Assembly (NCBI GenBank): GCA_951213105.1
Contig: OX578146.1
Coordinates: forward strand, 115,966,551-116,030,550
Origin: Amaurobius ferox
Lineage: Eukaryota; Arthropoda; Arachnida; Araneae; Amaurobiidae
Length of the DNA stretch: 64,000 nucleotides
Direction of reading: 5' to 3'
Each line of letters begins with the position of its first letter. Position 1 is the first letter of the stretch. Made by a program: the position numbers and the translations under genes. Under the pieces are notes generated by a model. The model was not told where the DNA came from. It saw only the letters and a program-made list of their open reading frames with translations, and did no database searches. Of this stretch, positions 1 to 12,288 are shown in pieces.

Positions 1-387
1 ACAACTCGATTTGCAACAGTTAATTTATAATTTGAGATAAAGACAATTTATTTTTGCAATAGCTAATAACTTTCCCCATAAGTTCAAACTCATTATTTAT
101 ATCTTGCGTAGTACATTAATTTGAACTTTATCTTTTAACTCTGTTTTACGATTCTTAAACAGGGTACGCTAAACCTGAAAGTATAGCTTTGGTCTCACGG
201 GACCAAACCTTTTTGAGATTTCCTAACTTTTTTGGAAAGAAGTTTTTGTTTCTTCTAATTAGCAGGAAGGGTTTTTTTTACCATAAAGTGGTGTTTCTGT
301 GAGATTTTCTGTATGATAGGCAAATTAAAATAAGAAACTATAAAAATATAAATAATATGAAATATTCAAGAAATATAACGGATCGCA
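1..387. other. AT-rich sequence without recognisable feature
   Basis: I see no open frame of useful length, no RNA gene and no clear repeat in this stretch. It is AT-rich like the rest of the window. Confidence 0.5.
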
Positions 388-693
388 AAAAATGGTGTCA
401 GGAACTTTATTTGGCCAATGGGCCATGGATTGCCCATGTATGCTATAAAATATGTTACGTCATATATTGAGCAAAATTAAATCCGCCATTACCAAAATAA
501 TTAATGTTCAAGAAGTAAAAGTATAGTAATATAGGTGATTGAAAAAATGGCGTCAAGAACTGTATTTGAACAATGGATCACGGACTGTCCTTATATACTA
601 TAAAATATGTTACATCATATATTGAGTAAAATTAAATCTGCCATCACTAAAATAATTAGTGCTTAAAAAGTAAGAGTAAAATAATTTAGGTGT
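388..693. repeat. Two-copy tandem duplication, ~155 bp unit
   Basis: A block beginning near 391 (AATGGTGTCA) recurs from 546 (AATGGCGTCA). The two blocks share long matching stretches such as the CTATAAAATATGTTAC segment at about 440 and 599. The copies differ at scattered positions, so this is an old duplication. No coding content. Confidence 0.75.
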
Positions 694-1264
694 TTGGATG
701 TTTGCAGAAATTTTTAATAAGATTTTCGCGAAGGAAAATGGTCAGTTAAAATTTTGGAGGAAGGAAAACCTTTCTTTCAAAGTTTGCTACATTGTGAGTT
801 ATTTTCAGAATATTTTCATTTTATTTGCTTAAAGCTGCTTATATCACGCCAGAAATACATTTGGTAGCAAGTTAAGATCTTCATTTTCATTTTTCTCGTG
901 ATTTTGGAATGCATCTTGAACAGTTAAAATTGAACAGTTCTCTCCTGCATTTAATGGTCATCACTTTTTTTGAAAAATACTACGTGTACTAAAAATGATT
1001 TTATGTAGTCAATTGTATAGGTCGAACTGTTCTAACATCTGAGAAATAATATTAAAGATGAAATCATGTAATGAACTCAAATCATAAGCTCTTCCAAACT
1101 TTCCAAACATTTGTTTCCTAAGGTGTACTTCTATAAAAAATCAACAAGAGTGTGGCTGACCTCTCTCTCGACTTCTTTATACCAGAATCCGTTTTTAAGT
1201 AACTTGCAATTTTTTTTTCAAATTTTACAAGAAAATATTTGAAAAATATGTATTTTTCGTTCAA
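694..1264. other. AT-rich sequence without recognisable feature
   Basis: No supported gene or repeat. The only open frames are short and have no family resemblance. Confidence 0.45.
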
Positions 1265-1822
1265 GTGATCACAATTATATCATATTACCCTTCGTTTTAA
1301 AGGGCTTGAAAAAAGTCTATCAACGGAGACCAAGTTTGACAGTACCTTCCCGGGTGGATAACTCCCCCCCCCCCCACACACACACACATAAGGGGGCTAA
1401 TGATATCACGAACACGAAAATAAAAATTGTATCATAGCTATTTTTCACTGCAATAATTAATTTCTCAATTATTGATCAATAAATAACCCATTTTATGTAT
1501 AATTATGTCAAATTTTGTCCTATGCTGTCATGTTAAGAAAATACAAAATTTCAAATAAATCTCGAAGTTTTCATCCAAATTTAAATAAAAAATTATATCT
1601 TGTTATAAATTTTCAAAACATTTCATGAAAATCTCTTAATATTTGTAGCAACCATCGTGTACACAAAAAATCGACAGACAGACGGACATCACTCGAAAAA
1701 TAGTCAGAGCATGTTAAAGAGGTCCGAAAACATACATAAGCATCACATTCACGAACACAAAAACTTTTGTGGAAACAATACTTTATATTATATTACATAG
1801 TATGAGAAAGTAAACTTTGATG
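1265..1822 (+). repeat. Hairpin-ended dispersed repeat, family X (plus copy)
   Basis: This block is related in reverse orientation to 18,690-19,255. Shared landmarks are the CAGACAGACGGACATCACTC segment near 1,676, the long AT-rich centre, and a terminal hairpin whose arms are ACTTT and AGAAAGT near 1,780-1,813. It also holds a C-run joined to (CA)n at about 1,366-1,389. It is non-coding and I cannot assign a transposon class. Confidence 0.6.
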
Positions 1823-2577
1823 TTTCCAACACGACTTTCTTAGCAAATGAATAACTTTCAATACTCTGGGAAAAGTATTTTCCAGAATGCCACCAACTTT
1901 CTTATAGCTTTCTCTAAAAATCTGAATATACCTGTGAAATCGCTGTAAAACTCAATAGACTGATTTTGTTACAATAAACATACCAAATTCAACAGAAATC
2001 ACGTTAGAGAGATATCACGTTTACAGAAGATGGAGTAAACTTTCAAATATCGCAAAAACAGCTAATGATAATGCCTTAAAATGGCATCATCCTTTTTAGT
2101 TTGTACTTACAAAGTATTAATACATTTATTAATAGTAGTTTTCGGGGACAGCTTGTAGGCGCCAAAGTGTCACATAAATTCAATTCAAATTTTCGATAGC
2201 GGTAATATAACTTTCGGAATGCTTTTTATAAACTTGGGCATTGCAGCGTTGTGCCTTCTGAGCTCCATCTTTTAGAAATTTCATGTCGGGAATTTGTGGG
2301 CCTCCATAAAGGGTCACGAAATTGTAGCACATAGCACGCTTTCTAACTGCCATTGCAGGTATCGACAATTTCATACTAACGAGAGTATGAAAAAAAGCAC
2401 CAAAAGAGCCCTGGATGCTGTTTTCTGCAACGATAGCGCGGTATCAATATTTTTCTGAAGAGCGGCGAAAACCGCAAAACCAGTTCAATAATGATGAAGA
2501 AATACAAAGTAAGCACTTTTCGCTTATTTGCAACACCGTATTATAGTATAAAATCTACTTAACTCTTATCCAAATAG
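1823..2577. other. Unassigned, with one diverged copy of dispersed repeat V
   Basis: About 2,330-2,460 carries the landmarks CTGCCATTGCAGGTAT and GGATGCTGTTTTCTGCAA. These recur in the 7.1-8.8 kb and 13.7-13.9 kb regions (family V below). The rest shows nothing I can support. Confidence 0.4.
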
Positions 2578-3115
2578 CACTCTAATTTAATCTGATTCTG
2601 TGAGAGAAATTTCTGCCAGTCAACACACATTCTAATTTAATCTAAATCTGGGACTAAAGATTTGACAACCAGCATCCATTATAAGTGAATATGATTTTAA
2701 GAGGGAAGGCCTGACAATCAGCACATACTCTAACTCTATCTAATTATAAGAGGGAAGACCCGCATATCAGCACACACTCTTATTGAACATAATACTGGGA
2801 GTGAAGAATTAACTGCCAATCAACATTCATTCTAATCTAATCTAATTCTGAAAGAGAAGAACCCTAAAAAATAACTAATAAGAGAAGAACCTCAACACCC
2901 CTTCTAATTTAATCTTATTCTGGGAGAGGAAATCCTGCCAAATAAGGCCCACTCTAACTGAACCCATTTCTGGCAGAAAAGGACCATTCCATTCTATCAA
3001 CACCTATTAGAATTGAAACCAATTCTGGGAGAGAAAACATGCCAATCAACACTCGTTCTAATTGAATCTAATTCTCGTATAGAGCATCTGTCAATCAGCA
3101 CCTACTCTTAGTTGA
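2578..3115. repeat. Degenerate tandem array, unit about 55-60 bp
   Basis: The phrases TCTAATTTAATCTAATTCTG, GGGAGAGAAGA and CCAATCAGCACACACTC recur in the same order about nine times. Units have diverged by substitutions and small indels, so the period is uneven. No coding content. Confidence 0.7.
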
Positions 3116-3261
3116 AAGAAGGCATATCTCTCAAACTCTGCAAGCTGAAACAAAATTAACATGTGAATCTTAAACATTCCGAACTTATAATATATCGAGA
3201 TTCTTTATTTAAAAAAAATCCTTAATTGGAAATTCGGTAAATCCGTATAAACATAAACAGA

Positions 3262-4345
3262 AAAGAAATCTGATGTGGGCAGCACATGACTTTCCTTATA
3301 TAATACAATGAATTTACTACTTTTGCAGTAAAAAAAATAGGTTATTCTTATAGTAGATAATTATATTCTTTCCAAGATATTGAATTTTCGACAATTAGTC
3401 GTCATTTTCATTGATTTAGCGTCATTTTTATCCATTTGGCGAGGTTTTCATTAATTTGGCAACATTTAAAAAAGTCACCAAGTTGGCGATATTCCGCCAA
3501 ATTCGTCGCCAAAATCAACAACTGTTGTGGACTGAGAAATAAGTTATTCTTACAGAAGATAAATGATTATTGGCGTTCAAATACAAAAGTATTACTCAAA
3601 GTATCTTTTCTCATAAATGGAACGAGTTAGATCCACGAGAATGTTGTCACCAAATTTCTCGCATGATATTACGTATGAAAAACGAACATGTTTCTCAATT
3701 GTTAATATATTTTTTTTAATTTATGGGATATTTTGCTAAATTTATTTGAAAAATGTGCAATATCTCGAGAACGGTTGGTGCTAGCGTTCTGAAGTTTATG
3801 TTAATCGTTTTCTAAGGAAAAATTGCATAAGAAATGTCTAGTTGCTTAACTTCATTAAAGGTTTTTATTTTTTGATGATTTTTTCAAAATTTCATTTGAA
3901 AATTTAGGGGGTTCTGAACATTCGATTTTGCTTAAAAACAATAGACTTCCAGTATTCACAGCTTATAATTTTTGTACCAAATTTTGTTCGTATCGGTCCA
4001 TTCGTTCGTCAGTTATCGTCTCCACAGACTCACTGATACACACACATACTTTCACACACACACACACTTCCGGCCATTCAAATTGCTTCTCTAAGTCCTC
4101 GGACGAGACGGATGGTCTGGGCTTTCGACACACACACACTTCTCACACGCACACATCTCACACACACACACACTTTCACACACACACACTTTCACACACA
4201 CACACACAGACATCACCTCCAAAAACGTCTGATTCGTGTTCAGGGATGCTTGAAACGTGCTCTCCCGTCGAAATTTTTCGACCCCGTCACAATACTGTCC
4301 TTATACATGTATATACATGTCCTTATATATGTATATAAGGAAAGT
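3262..4345 (+). repeat. Hairpin-ended dispersed repeat, family Y (plus copy)
   Basis: A ~1.1-kb repeat that starts near AATCTGATGTGGGCAGCACA and ends near TATAAGGAAAGTAATAAATT. It matches 22,015-22,960 in reverse orientation along its length. It contains a cluster of TTGGCGA/TCGCCAA motifs at about 3,437-3,510 and a (CA)n-rich stretch at 4,040-4,210. Near the 3' end the TCCTTATA and TATAAGGA segments can pair. Open frames across the CA tract are low-complexity and are not genes. Confidence 0.65.
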
Positions 4346-4374
4346 AATAAATTTATTTTTTTTCGTCAGATTCA

Positions 4375-5375
4375 TTAATTTTTTTTAAACGACATTTATT
4401 TTAAGACAATTTCACTGTGCTCAAACGATTAATTTTTTTTTAATTTATCTACAACCACAGGACAACTAATTTTTTTAAAGCAATATTCGTTTTAAGGTGT
4501 TTTTACTGTGCTGAAACAAGTAATTCCTTAAAAATTTGTATACAACTGCAGGACAATGAATTTTTTGAAGCGACATTCGCTTCAAAGCGATTTCACTATA
4601 CACAAACAATTCATTTCTTTAAAATTTGTCTACAACGCAGGACAATGAATTTTTTTAAAGCGACATTCGTTTTAAGGCGATTCCACTGTATTCAAACAAT
4701 ATATTCCTTTAAAATTTATCTATAACTACAGGACAACGAAAACTTTTAAAGAGACATTCGTTATAAGACGATTTCACTCTACTTAAACAATTAATTTCTT
4801 TAAAATTTGTCTATAATCGCAGCATGACGAAACTTTTTAAAGTTACATTCGTTTTAAGGCAATTTCGCTGTATTCAAGTAATTCATCCCTTTAAAATTTG
4901 TCTGCAACCGCAGGACAGCAAAATTTTTTAAAGCAACATTCAATGTAAGGCGATTTCACTCTACTCAAACAATTAATTTCTTTAAAATTTGTCTATAACC
5001 GCAGGATGGCGAAATTTTTAAAGCGACATTCGCTGTATGGCAATTTCACTGTATTCAAGCAATTCATCCCTTTAAAATTTGTCTGCAACCGCAGGACAGC
5101 AAAATTTTTTAAAGCAACATTCAATGTAAGGCGATTTCACTCTACTCAAACAATTCATTCCTTTAAAATTTGTCTACAACCGCAGAACAAAAATTTTTTT
5201 TAAAACAACATTCGTTGTAAGGCAATTTCAATGTATTCAAACAATTCATTCCTTTAAAATTTGTCTACAACCGCAGAACAATAAATTTTTTTAAAACAGC
5301 ATTCTTTGTAAGGGGATTTCATCTTACTCAAACAATTCATTTCTTGAAAATTTGTCTACAACCGCAAAACGAGAT
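4375..5375. repeat. Satellite array, 90-91 bp unit, about 11 copies
   Basis: The phrase TTAAAATTTGTCTACAACCG recurs at about 4,891, 4,982, 5,072, 5,163 and 5,254, with earlier diverged copies, giving a period of 90-91 bp. Each unit also carries GCGACATTCG and GCGATTTCACT. Because 90 is a multiple of three, some frames stay open across neighbouring units. I treat those as by-products rather than genes. The array starts directly after the family Y repeat. Confidence 0.85.
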
Positions 5376-7139
5376 TTCAGGCAACTCATCAACAAATTTC
5401 AAATAGATATACGCTCCTCTTAAAACATGCTGCTCTGTAAGTTATTTTAAGAATATTTTTTATTTCAGTTATTTAAAAATAGATGGTTGTGTCACGCCAT
5501 AAAAACATTTGGTAGTGAGTTTGCATCTTCATACTTTTATTTTTATTTTCTTTTGGTACAGTTTAAAAGAGCATCTCAAACTATAAAATATTTCTTTTTT
5601 TAAGTACATTTTCCCGCATGAATACATTATGTTTTCTCTGAACGAAGTATGATGTGCTGTATTTAATATTTTATTTAGTTAGAAGTATAGTTTGTTAAAG
5701 GCTCTTATGCCTGCATTAAGTGTGTGACAGAGGAAAAAATATTTTAAATATGTGGTAGAATTTTTTGGTGGTTTTGTTGATAAAGTTATCAGTTTATTTG
5801 CATTCCCGTGCAAAAAACCACACCAAAATTACATCACTATTTAATCAATATTGTACAAAATAATTGGAATTTTGTGAACTCTGTACTGTTTAATGTCCAA
5901 GAGTTTTACAGAAGTTATTTTTGTGAGCGGTGGATTTTATAGTTTTATCGAAATTAATAATATAAACACCTTTATTTATCTGTCTGTTTATCTATATCTA
6001 TCTCTGGGTAACGCTGCTACAAAATTTTGCAAAAAGTGTTTCAATCAGGAAAAATTTAGTGTTCACGCGGAGGGTTATGAAAATGCTGTTGGTCTGGGTT
6101 ATTACCTAAATTGAAATATTTATCCGCCATTGAAACGCGTTTGAGAACATCTTGTTTAATTTATTAATTTTTTATTAAAGATCCTGATTTTTTTTTTTTT
6201 ACGAGCATTTCAAAAAGCGAAATAATACTTTCAAATAAGAAGTAGTATTTCACAAATTCTGATTTCCGTCATATAACGAGCATACCATCTAGTTAACTGA
6301 ATAGGCGATTTCCACGAAAATAAACTTATTCATAACAAACTGAGCTCTTTACAAAATTTGATTCTATCTGCAAGACTGAATTTCTGAGTTTCCACAGAAA
6401 TTCAAAAAATTGCGACAACCACCAAATGCTCTTCTTTCCATTGCAAACATAGACTATTTCACGTTGAGGGATTCTATAAAGCTCACTTGACCACTAGTGC
6501 TGGTCCTCTGATACTAGTATGATAATTAAAAATCTAAATCTCGTAAGAGAAACTTCTAAACTTGGAATAACTGGAAACCCTAGTAGACTCCTCTGCTTTT
6601 AATTTCTAAACTGAAACATAATCAGAACTCGGAATAATACAATTGTTTCCATTAAACTAGTAATTTATTTAAATTAATTCAAATCTGTGCCAACCCCCTA
6701 AACTGTTAAAGGTGAAATGTGTATCAAAATACGATATTAGAAGTCTTAGACTAAATAAAACAGTAAAATAAACATTTTGAAAACAAAAAAACAATAATGA
6801 TGATAGACAATATGCCAAAAATGAAGATAAACTCAGAGAACGATACAGAAACGAGCAACGTCTGAAAGCACAAATAACACAATATTGCAGCATACAGCTG
6901 TTTTCAGGATACGCTAGATGTCCTTCGGCAGTGCAAGAGCTCTTAAGTTTTCCTTATCCTTTGCACAAAAATGTATTTTACTCAGAGAACAATACTGGAA
7001 ATAAGGGTACTCCGCGGCTGATGCTCCGCGGCTGGTGCTTTGCTACACAACGACGCACGAATTAGCTGCTTTCCCTGCCACTCAAACTGCTACTGTAAGC
7101 CTTCAGGTCAGTCTAGTGATCTGGATTTTCGACACGAAT
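5376..7139. other. Unassigned AT-rich sequence
   Basis: No supported gene, RNA or repeat. The open frames here are short, low-complexity or rich in aromatic residues, as expected by chance in AT-rich DNA. Confidence 0.45.
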
Positions 7140-7420
7140 TGGGTAATATCTGCTATGATAGTTCAATCCTAACTTTAAAAACTCGCCCTTTAGGCGAGTT
7201 CTGAGAGTAAAAATTGAGCAAAATGAATGTCTGCAGCCTCAGCTCAATATTTATGGAATTTTATGCTGTCTTCGTGGTGAAACTAAAGTTGGCGACCTTT
7301 CTGGAGGCTCGCAAAATTAAGGCACACATCAATTTTTCTTGCTGCCATTGCAGACAGCAGAGAAGCTTAAAACATGTACACGGATGCTAAAATATGTGAA
7401 AAGAACGGGATTTTAGCTAA
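7140..7420. repeat. Dispersed repeat V, diverged copy
   Basis: Shares landmarks with 8,150-8,760: a GAGTTCTG-ending hairpin segment, a 'TTTTTCTTGCTGCCATTGCAG' type segment near 7,335, and an ACGGATGCT segment near 7,381. A perfect 8-bp stem with 5-nt loop lies at 7,180-7,200 (AACTCGCC / GGCGAGTT). Non-coding, function unknown. Confidence 0.5.
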
Positions 7421-7666
7421 TTCTTCCGCCGTGCATCATGAATCATATCAGAAGCACAATAAGACTTAACGATCACATTTAACCTTTGACTTTGGAGCTC
7501 ATTTATATTGAAAGTACAGTGGCGTAAAAAAAAAACGTTCATCACATTTCCATAAATTTGGTGGAGAAAAGGACAGCAACACATTTAATGTGATATTTAA
7601 AGGGTTTAATAGGGATGAATAAATTGAAGAGGGGAGTTTGCAGCAATTCACAAACATTATTCATTT

Positions 7667-7771
7667 AAAGATGACTATGTTGTTGTTGTTGAAACCCAGA
7701 CCGTCCGACCTACCAGAAAGGTGTAAGGTAACAGATGTAAGGTAACAGGTGTAAGGTAAAGATGACTATGT
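7667..7771 (-). mobile_element. 5'-truncated SINE tail insertion with 14-bp target duplication
   Basis: The insert is 7,681-7,757. In minus-strand sense it is the 3' end of the SINE family described at 20,309-21,116: the hairpin region, then the GGTCTGGGTTTC segment, then (CAA)n. The perfect repeat AAAGATGACTATGT flanks it at 7,667-7,680 and 7,758-7,771. An internal repeat of AGGTGTAAGGTAAC lies at the truncated end. Confidence 0.85.
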
Positions 7772-8149
7772 GTAAAACATTCCGAAAAAATTAGATATTG
7801 GTGACATTCTTATTTTATTAAATATGTATTAATGAAGAGAAATATTGTACATCCTTATTTTATTAAATATTTAATAATAGAGAATTTTTCATAATTGAAG
7901 AAATTATTTTGCTAAATTTTCAGATAACTTGGAGTATTGCCCCATTATAATTTCAAGAGGGCAATGGCACCTAAATATTTCCTATTATGTTCAAAGCACT
8001 AAACTTTGGATGTTTGGGTTTGTTACGCTTTATTAAATACTTATTTTAAAAATACTGAATACTGAATTTTTCGAGATAATACAGTTTTTAAACAACACAG
8101 TACCTTATAGAACAGGCAGTTTCTGTGCATTTCATAATCTGCACCAAAT
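7772..8149. other. Unassigned AT-rich sequence
   Basis: Nothing supported. A short tandem-like repetition of TATTTTATTAAATAT occurs at about 7,810-7,870. Confidence 0.4.
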
Positions 8150-8760
8150 TTCTCTTATTTTCTGGTTGCTATGGCAAGTATCAGCTATTCACGCATAAAA
8201 GCGCTGTAAAAATAAATACATCCATGGAATGCTAATATCTGCAAGGAAAGTACAGTCCAACACTTTGAAAGTCCTCCTTTAGACAGGTTCTGCTAGAGTA
8301 AACTTGTCTATTATTATATGAGCTCAATCTTTAAGACATATTATACCAGCTTCTTGCTACGACTGAATTTACCGTTTTCTATACAATTTAGCAAAATTGT
8401 AATAAATGGCAAGTTTTCTTACTGCCCTTGCAAGAATCTGCTATTTCGTGCTGAAGAGCACAAAAAAATACCAAACAGGCTTACGTATGCTGGTATCTGC
8501 AATGGGATCGGAACTCTAGATTTAAAAACCCACCCGTTAGGTGAGTTCTGTAAGTATGCACTTGGCCATGGCTCAATCTTTAGAGATTCGAATGCCATCT
8601 GCGTTGTAAGACCGTATTTATGGATCTTTACAGAGGTTCAAAAAATTGTGGCACTAATCAAGTTCCCTTGCTACCATTGCAGGTATGGCCCAATATCGTG
8701 CTGAAGAGTGTTATAAGTGCAAAATCGGTCCACGGATACTGGTATCTGCAAAGATATCTG
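8150..8760. repeat. Tandem repeat of family V, unit about 245 bp
   Basis: Three successive blocks share landmarks: a TTGC(C/A)ATTGCAAG-type segment near 8,170, 8,415 and 8,665, CGTGCTGAAGAG near 8,450 and 8,698, and GCTGGTATCTGCAA near 8,490 and 8,738. Spacing is close to 245 bp. The CCATTGCAGGTATGG segment resembles a splice acceptor, but I find no conserved reading frame, so I do not call exons. Confidence 0.5.
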
Positions 8761-8899
8761 CATTTATATACGTTCAAAGCATATTCATAACGTTTCTGTA
8801 TTTATACTTAGCATGGTTCTTAAGTTACAAGCTTCGAACGAGACTCAATGATATGTTCATTATCTATATAATAATTGTTTAATATGCTTGTCTCTTTTC

Positions 8900-9710
8900 C
8901 GACCCTCAGAAGACGCTTAGTGAATTAGAAGGTTAAATGTGTTTGCACACTTAGAATATCGTCTACGGGGGATGAATAGTCAATCCTCCCCCGCCCTACC
9001 GGGGTGGAGATAATGAGGATTTTCAAAAATACTTTCTACACCCTTCAAAAGCCTCCGATGACTTAGAAGGCTAAAACTTAGCATACGTACAGTATCAATC
9101 GAAGAACATTTTCTAATGGCTCCAGAGGAGGAGCTGAAAACTCCTCTCCAGAATGTAGATGAAATGGAGGTATTTAAAAATAATTCTAAGTGTTTCAGAA
9201 GACCTTCTTCCCGGGTTACCTAGAGCATAGATCTTACAACACCCCACTTACACAGCGGAGTGTTTTCTGCTATCCAACATAGTAGAACTTGTCACGTGAT
9301 CAAATGCTCCGAGACTCGGGACATGGTGAGTGGAACTGGTTGTTGGAGGACTGGTTCTTGAGTGGACCCTACCCTCCAATAGCCGGAGATCCTCAGAAGC
9401 AGGACCTCTGGACTGATAGAGAGGGTTTTAGCTCACGTGATGAGTTCTCCACGCTAGATAGCACTCCCTCAATACTGTAACAGTGGTAAGCACCGCTCAA
9501 TAGAGGGTTTAGTCTATGACCTACAAGGCTGGAACTTTGTATACTTATGGTATCGACATAACATAACTGAGAATCCGAGACATTGCATACGAGTGATTCC
9601 AAACCCTCAAGAAGCCCTTTTTCCCCGGTTACCTAGAACATGCATCTTAAAAGTATATATACGGTAAGCGGAATTTTTCTGCTATCCAACATAGTAGAAA
9701 TCATGCAACA
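8900..9710. repeat. Partial duplication, spacing about 400 bp
   Basis: The segment at 9,198-9,294 (CGGGTTACCTAGAGCATAGA, then CTGCTATCCAACATAGTAGA) recurs diverged at 9,602-9,706. A second related pair, CCTCAGAAGACGCTTAG near 8,904 and CTTCAAAAGCCTCCGATGAC near 9,043, may belong to the same larger unit. No coding content. Confidence 0.55.
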
Positions 9711-10628
9711 TAATGGGAAACATCCAAAATAGTAGAAAATATCGACATCTTCATAGAACCGATTAATACCTATTATCGACTCTATGCGCCATTGTTGGAC
9801 AAATAAAATTATTGAATAAAAATGTTGTAATTTAATTCATTATTAAATTATTCGATTCCGTGTCTTTGACAGGCTGAAATGCTAGTATAAACATACATGT
9901 CACACGATAGAAGCACATCGAAGCAAATTATAAAGCATATTCTCAATGCAAAAACAGGCAATTTAATTTATATTCAGTTTGCACAAAATACGTTTAACCT
10001 TTTAACACATTAAAGAAACTGTAAAAAAAACTTCTCTATAAAGCACCCTCCATGGACAATAACATTTTACAAGAAAACTATTCAAAGTTTAGAAAAAAAA
10101 TTGAAGCACAAAACGTTCTGTCCTTTCGCACCATTTGCATTTTTATTTCCACAAACTGAAAACGTTTCCGCTGGGGAATATTACATTACATTCGCAATTA
10201 TTTCATACTTACTCTTCAGATTGCAGAAAAAATTTTAAATAGATTCAAAATGGAAATTTTCCTCATACAGGAGAGGAATGAAAAATAAAATCCTAATTGT
10301 CTCGTTTAAAATTGAATTTAAAAGCTTTGCAAATAAAGATTTCGACAATACCTCAAAGATTTGTCGTTTAACAACATTTAACAAGTTACTTTGTATTAAA
10401 TATTGAATAACAAATGGTGTGCACAACATATTTCAGGTGTCACAATTGTTACAGTAAATATGAATAATAAATATAGTACAAAAAATTCGTATGAAGGCGA
10501 TATACTGAACGACCAAAAAATATACTCGGGTTTGCTCATAATTTTAAACTATACCGAAATTTCATTGACGTTCAGAATCACATGGCTCAAAAAGTGCATT
10601 AAAATATTTAATTTCCTTCCTGTATAAA

Positions 10629-10631
<3 letters not shown>
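9711..10631. other. Unassigned AT-rich sequence
   Basis: No supported gene, RNA or repeat. Confidence 0.45.

Positions 10632-10696
<65 letters not shown>
10632..10696. repeat. (TA)n microsatellite, left flank of Tc1-like element
   Basis: About 64 bp of almost pure TA. It continues as (TA)n on the other side of the transposon at 12,289-12,342. Confidence 0.95.
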
Positions 10697-12287
10697 CTGC
10701 TGGAAAATTGCTAAGGCTGGATGACACTATCACCCGTAGCAACCACAAAATAAAACGAAGCAACATGTGGAAAATTAGAATAAGTGCGGGGATATAGAAG
10801 AGGTGTGCTTATGCAAATTTTTCATTTCCAAACCTTTACATCATGTCATAACGCTAATAAGAGATTTTAAGGATTTGACACGTGTGGAGAGTTGTTGTTC
10901 CAAGTAAAAGTTTTACAGGAACGATTTAATTGAGGAACGTGGAATTTTCGGTATATCTTTCCGATATCACTTAGATGATTTTACTTGTGGCCGTATTATT
11001 GAAAAGATCGAAGAAGGACGAAAAATAACAGATGTTGCCAGGGAGTTTGACATCGCCCACAGCGCTGTTTCACTGCTGTGGCAAGCATTTAAAACAAACT
11101 GGAATGTGTAGCAAACGTCACGGGAGAGAGACGCCTTCAGGAGACAGGTACATTGTCCTAATGGCAAAAAGGGACCGGCGCACCACAGCTCAGCAGGAGG
11201 CAAATCAGGTTCTTGCTACCACAGGACAGCGGATGGCCCGAAAAACTGTAAGCAGACGTTTGGGAGAAGGAGGACTATACGCCCGCAGATCTTTTGTGTG
11301 TCCCATTGTCCAGACTACACCATATCGCCCGTTTGCAATGGTGAAAGCCCCAGGCCGTCCGGCTCGTCCAGAGGACTTGGAGCAACAAGATGGCCGTTTG
11401 CAATGGTGTCGTGAGTATTTCAATTGGACCGAACAGGACTGGTCTTGTTGGGCTTGCGTACTATTCTCAAATGAGAGTAAGGTTCAACCTGTCATCGGAT
11501 TGTAGACGCCAACTGATCTGGCGTAAGTGTGGTACTGCTTATCGTCCAGAAAATATCTAGGAAAGGGACCGATATCCGACATGCAGTATCATGGTATAGA
11601 CGGACATCACGATCAATAACCGCACGCCCCTACATGTGGTTGCAACTGAGACTATGACCGGCCAACGATACATTGATGAAGTTATACTGCCTCATGTTCG
11701 CCTTTTCCGTGGTGTTGTCTGTAATAAATTTATTTTCATGGACGACAACGCACCATGTCATCGAACACTCGCTGTTCAGGATTGTCCAGTCAGCGAGGGT
11801 ATTCAATGTCTCGTATGGCCAGCACGTTTTCCAGATCTAAACCCCATTGTAAATGCTTGGGATGCTTTGGGGAGGTGACTTGCTAGTCGAAAATATCCTC
11901 CAACAAGCAAGAACACCCGCATCCGTGCACTGACAGAGGAGTGAGAAAACTTGCCTCAACAGCTTCTGGATAATGTTGTGCAAAGCATGACATGACGTGT
12001 GGAATGTTGCATCGCACTCCACGGTGAACATATCCCGTACTGACGCCTTTCTCAAAGATGCCTGCTGTCGTTCATATGTATTTTTCCATTTCCCCGTACA
12101 CAGCATCAAATGAACACTTTTTTCCTTCAACTGTTTCAAAACCTTCTGTATTTTCCAGAACAATAAATGATCTGTATTCTAATGTCCAAACAGTGTGGCA
12201 ACAATATTTTATCCTGATGGGCCTCCAACCCCGCTTAATGTTGTGCTACATTGCAATTTGTGACCCGTCCTTAACAATTGTCCAGCA

Positions 12288-12288
<1 letters not shown>
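10697..12288 (+). mobile_element. Decayed Tc1-like DNA transposon inserted in a (TA)n tract
   Basis: The ends are inverted repeats: CTGCTGGAAAATTGCTAAGG from 10,697 and, read from the right end at 12,288, CTGCTGGACAATTGTTAAGG. Each lies next to a TA, and both flanks are (TA)n, matching the TA target of Tc1/mariner elements. At 1,592 bp it has normal Tc1 length and carries one broken transposase gene. Not autonomous. Confidence 0.9.
10941..12043 (+). pseudogene. Tc1-like transposase, frameshifted and missing catalytic residues
   Basis: Fragments in several frames match a Tc1-type transposase in order. First comes an N-terminal helix-turn-helix (CGRIIEKIEEGRKITDVARE, from about 10,982). A second HTH with DRYIVLMAKRDR and TVSRRLGEGGLYARR follows from about 11,138. 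Then comes GRLQWCREYFNWTEQDWS (about 11,393), and a C-terminal part from 11,636 with QRYIDEVILPH, FMDDNAPCH and WPARFPDLNPI. The motif usually FTDES reads FSNES, so the first catalytic Asp is Asn. The glutamate expected 34 residues after the second Asp is Val. Stops and frameshifts occur near 11,108, 11,505, 11,876 and beyond. An extra ~66 bp lies between two copies of CGTTTGCAATGGTG (11,329 and 11,395). This copy cannot make active transposase. Confidence 0.88.

Noticed and set aside
3928..4338. 136-codon frame rich in His-Thr
   Set aside because: It is the (CA)n tract of a family Y repeat. The frame at 27,196-27,396 is the same kind of artefact.
7180..7200. Hairpin resembling a bacterial transcription terminator
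   Set aside because: The window is eukaryotic repeat DNA. There is no gene upstream and no T-run after the stem.
8663..8700. Splice acceptor and exon at TTGCTACCATTGCAGGTATGG
   Set aside because: The segment recurs in several diverged copies of repeat V with no shared open frame after it.
10967..11423. Minus-strand frames across the Tc1-like element
   Set aside because: Antisense of the transposase pseudogene, with no independent motif.
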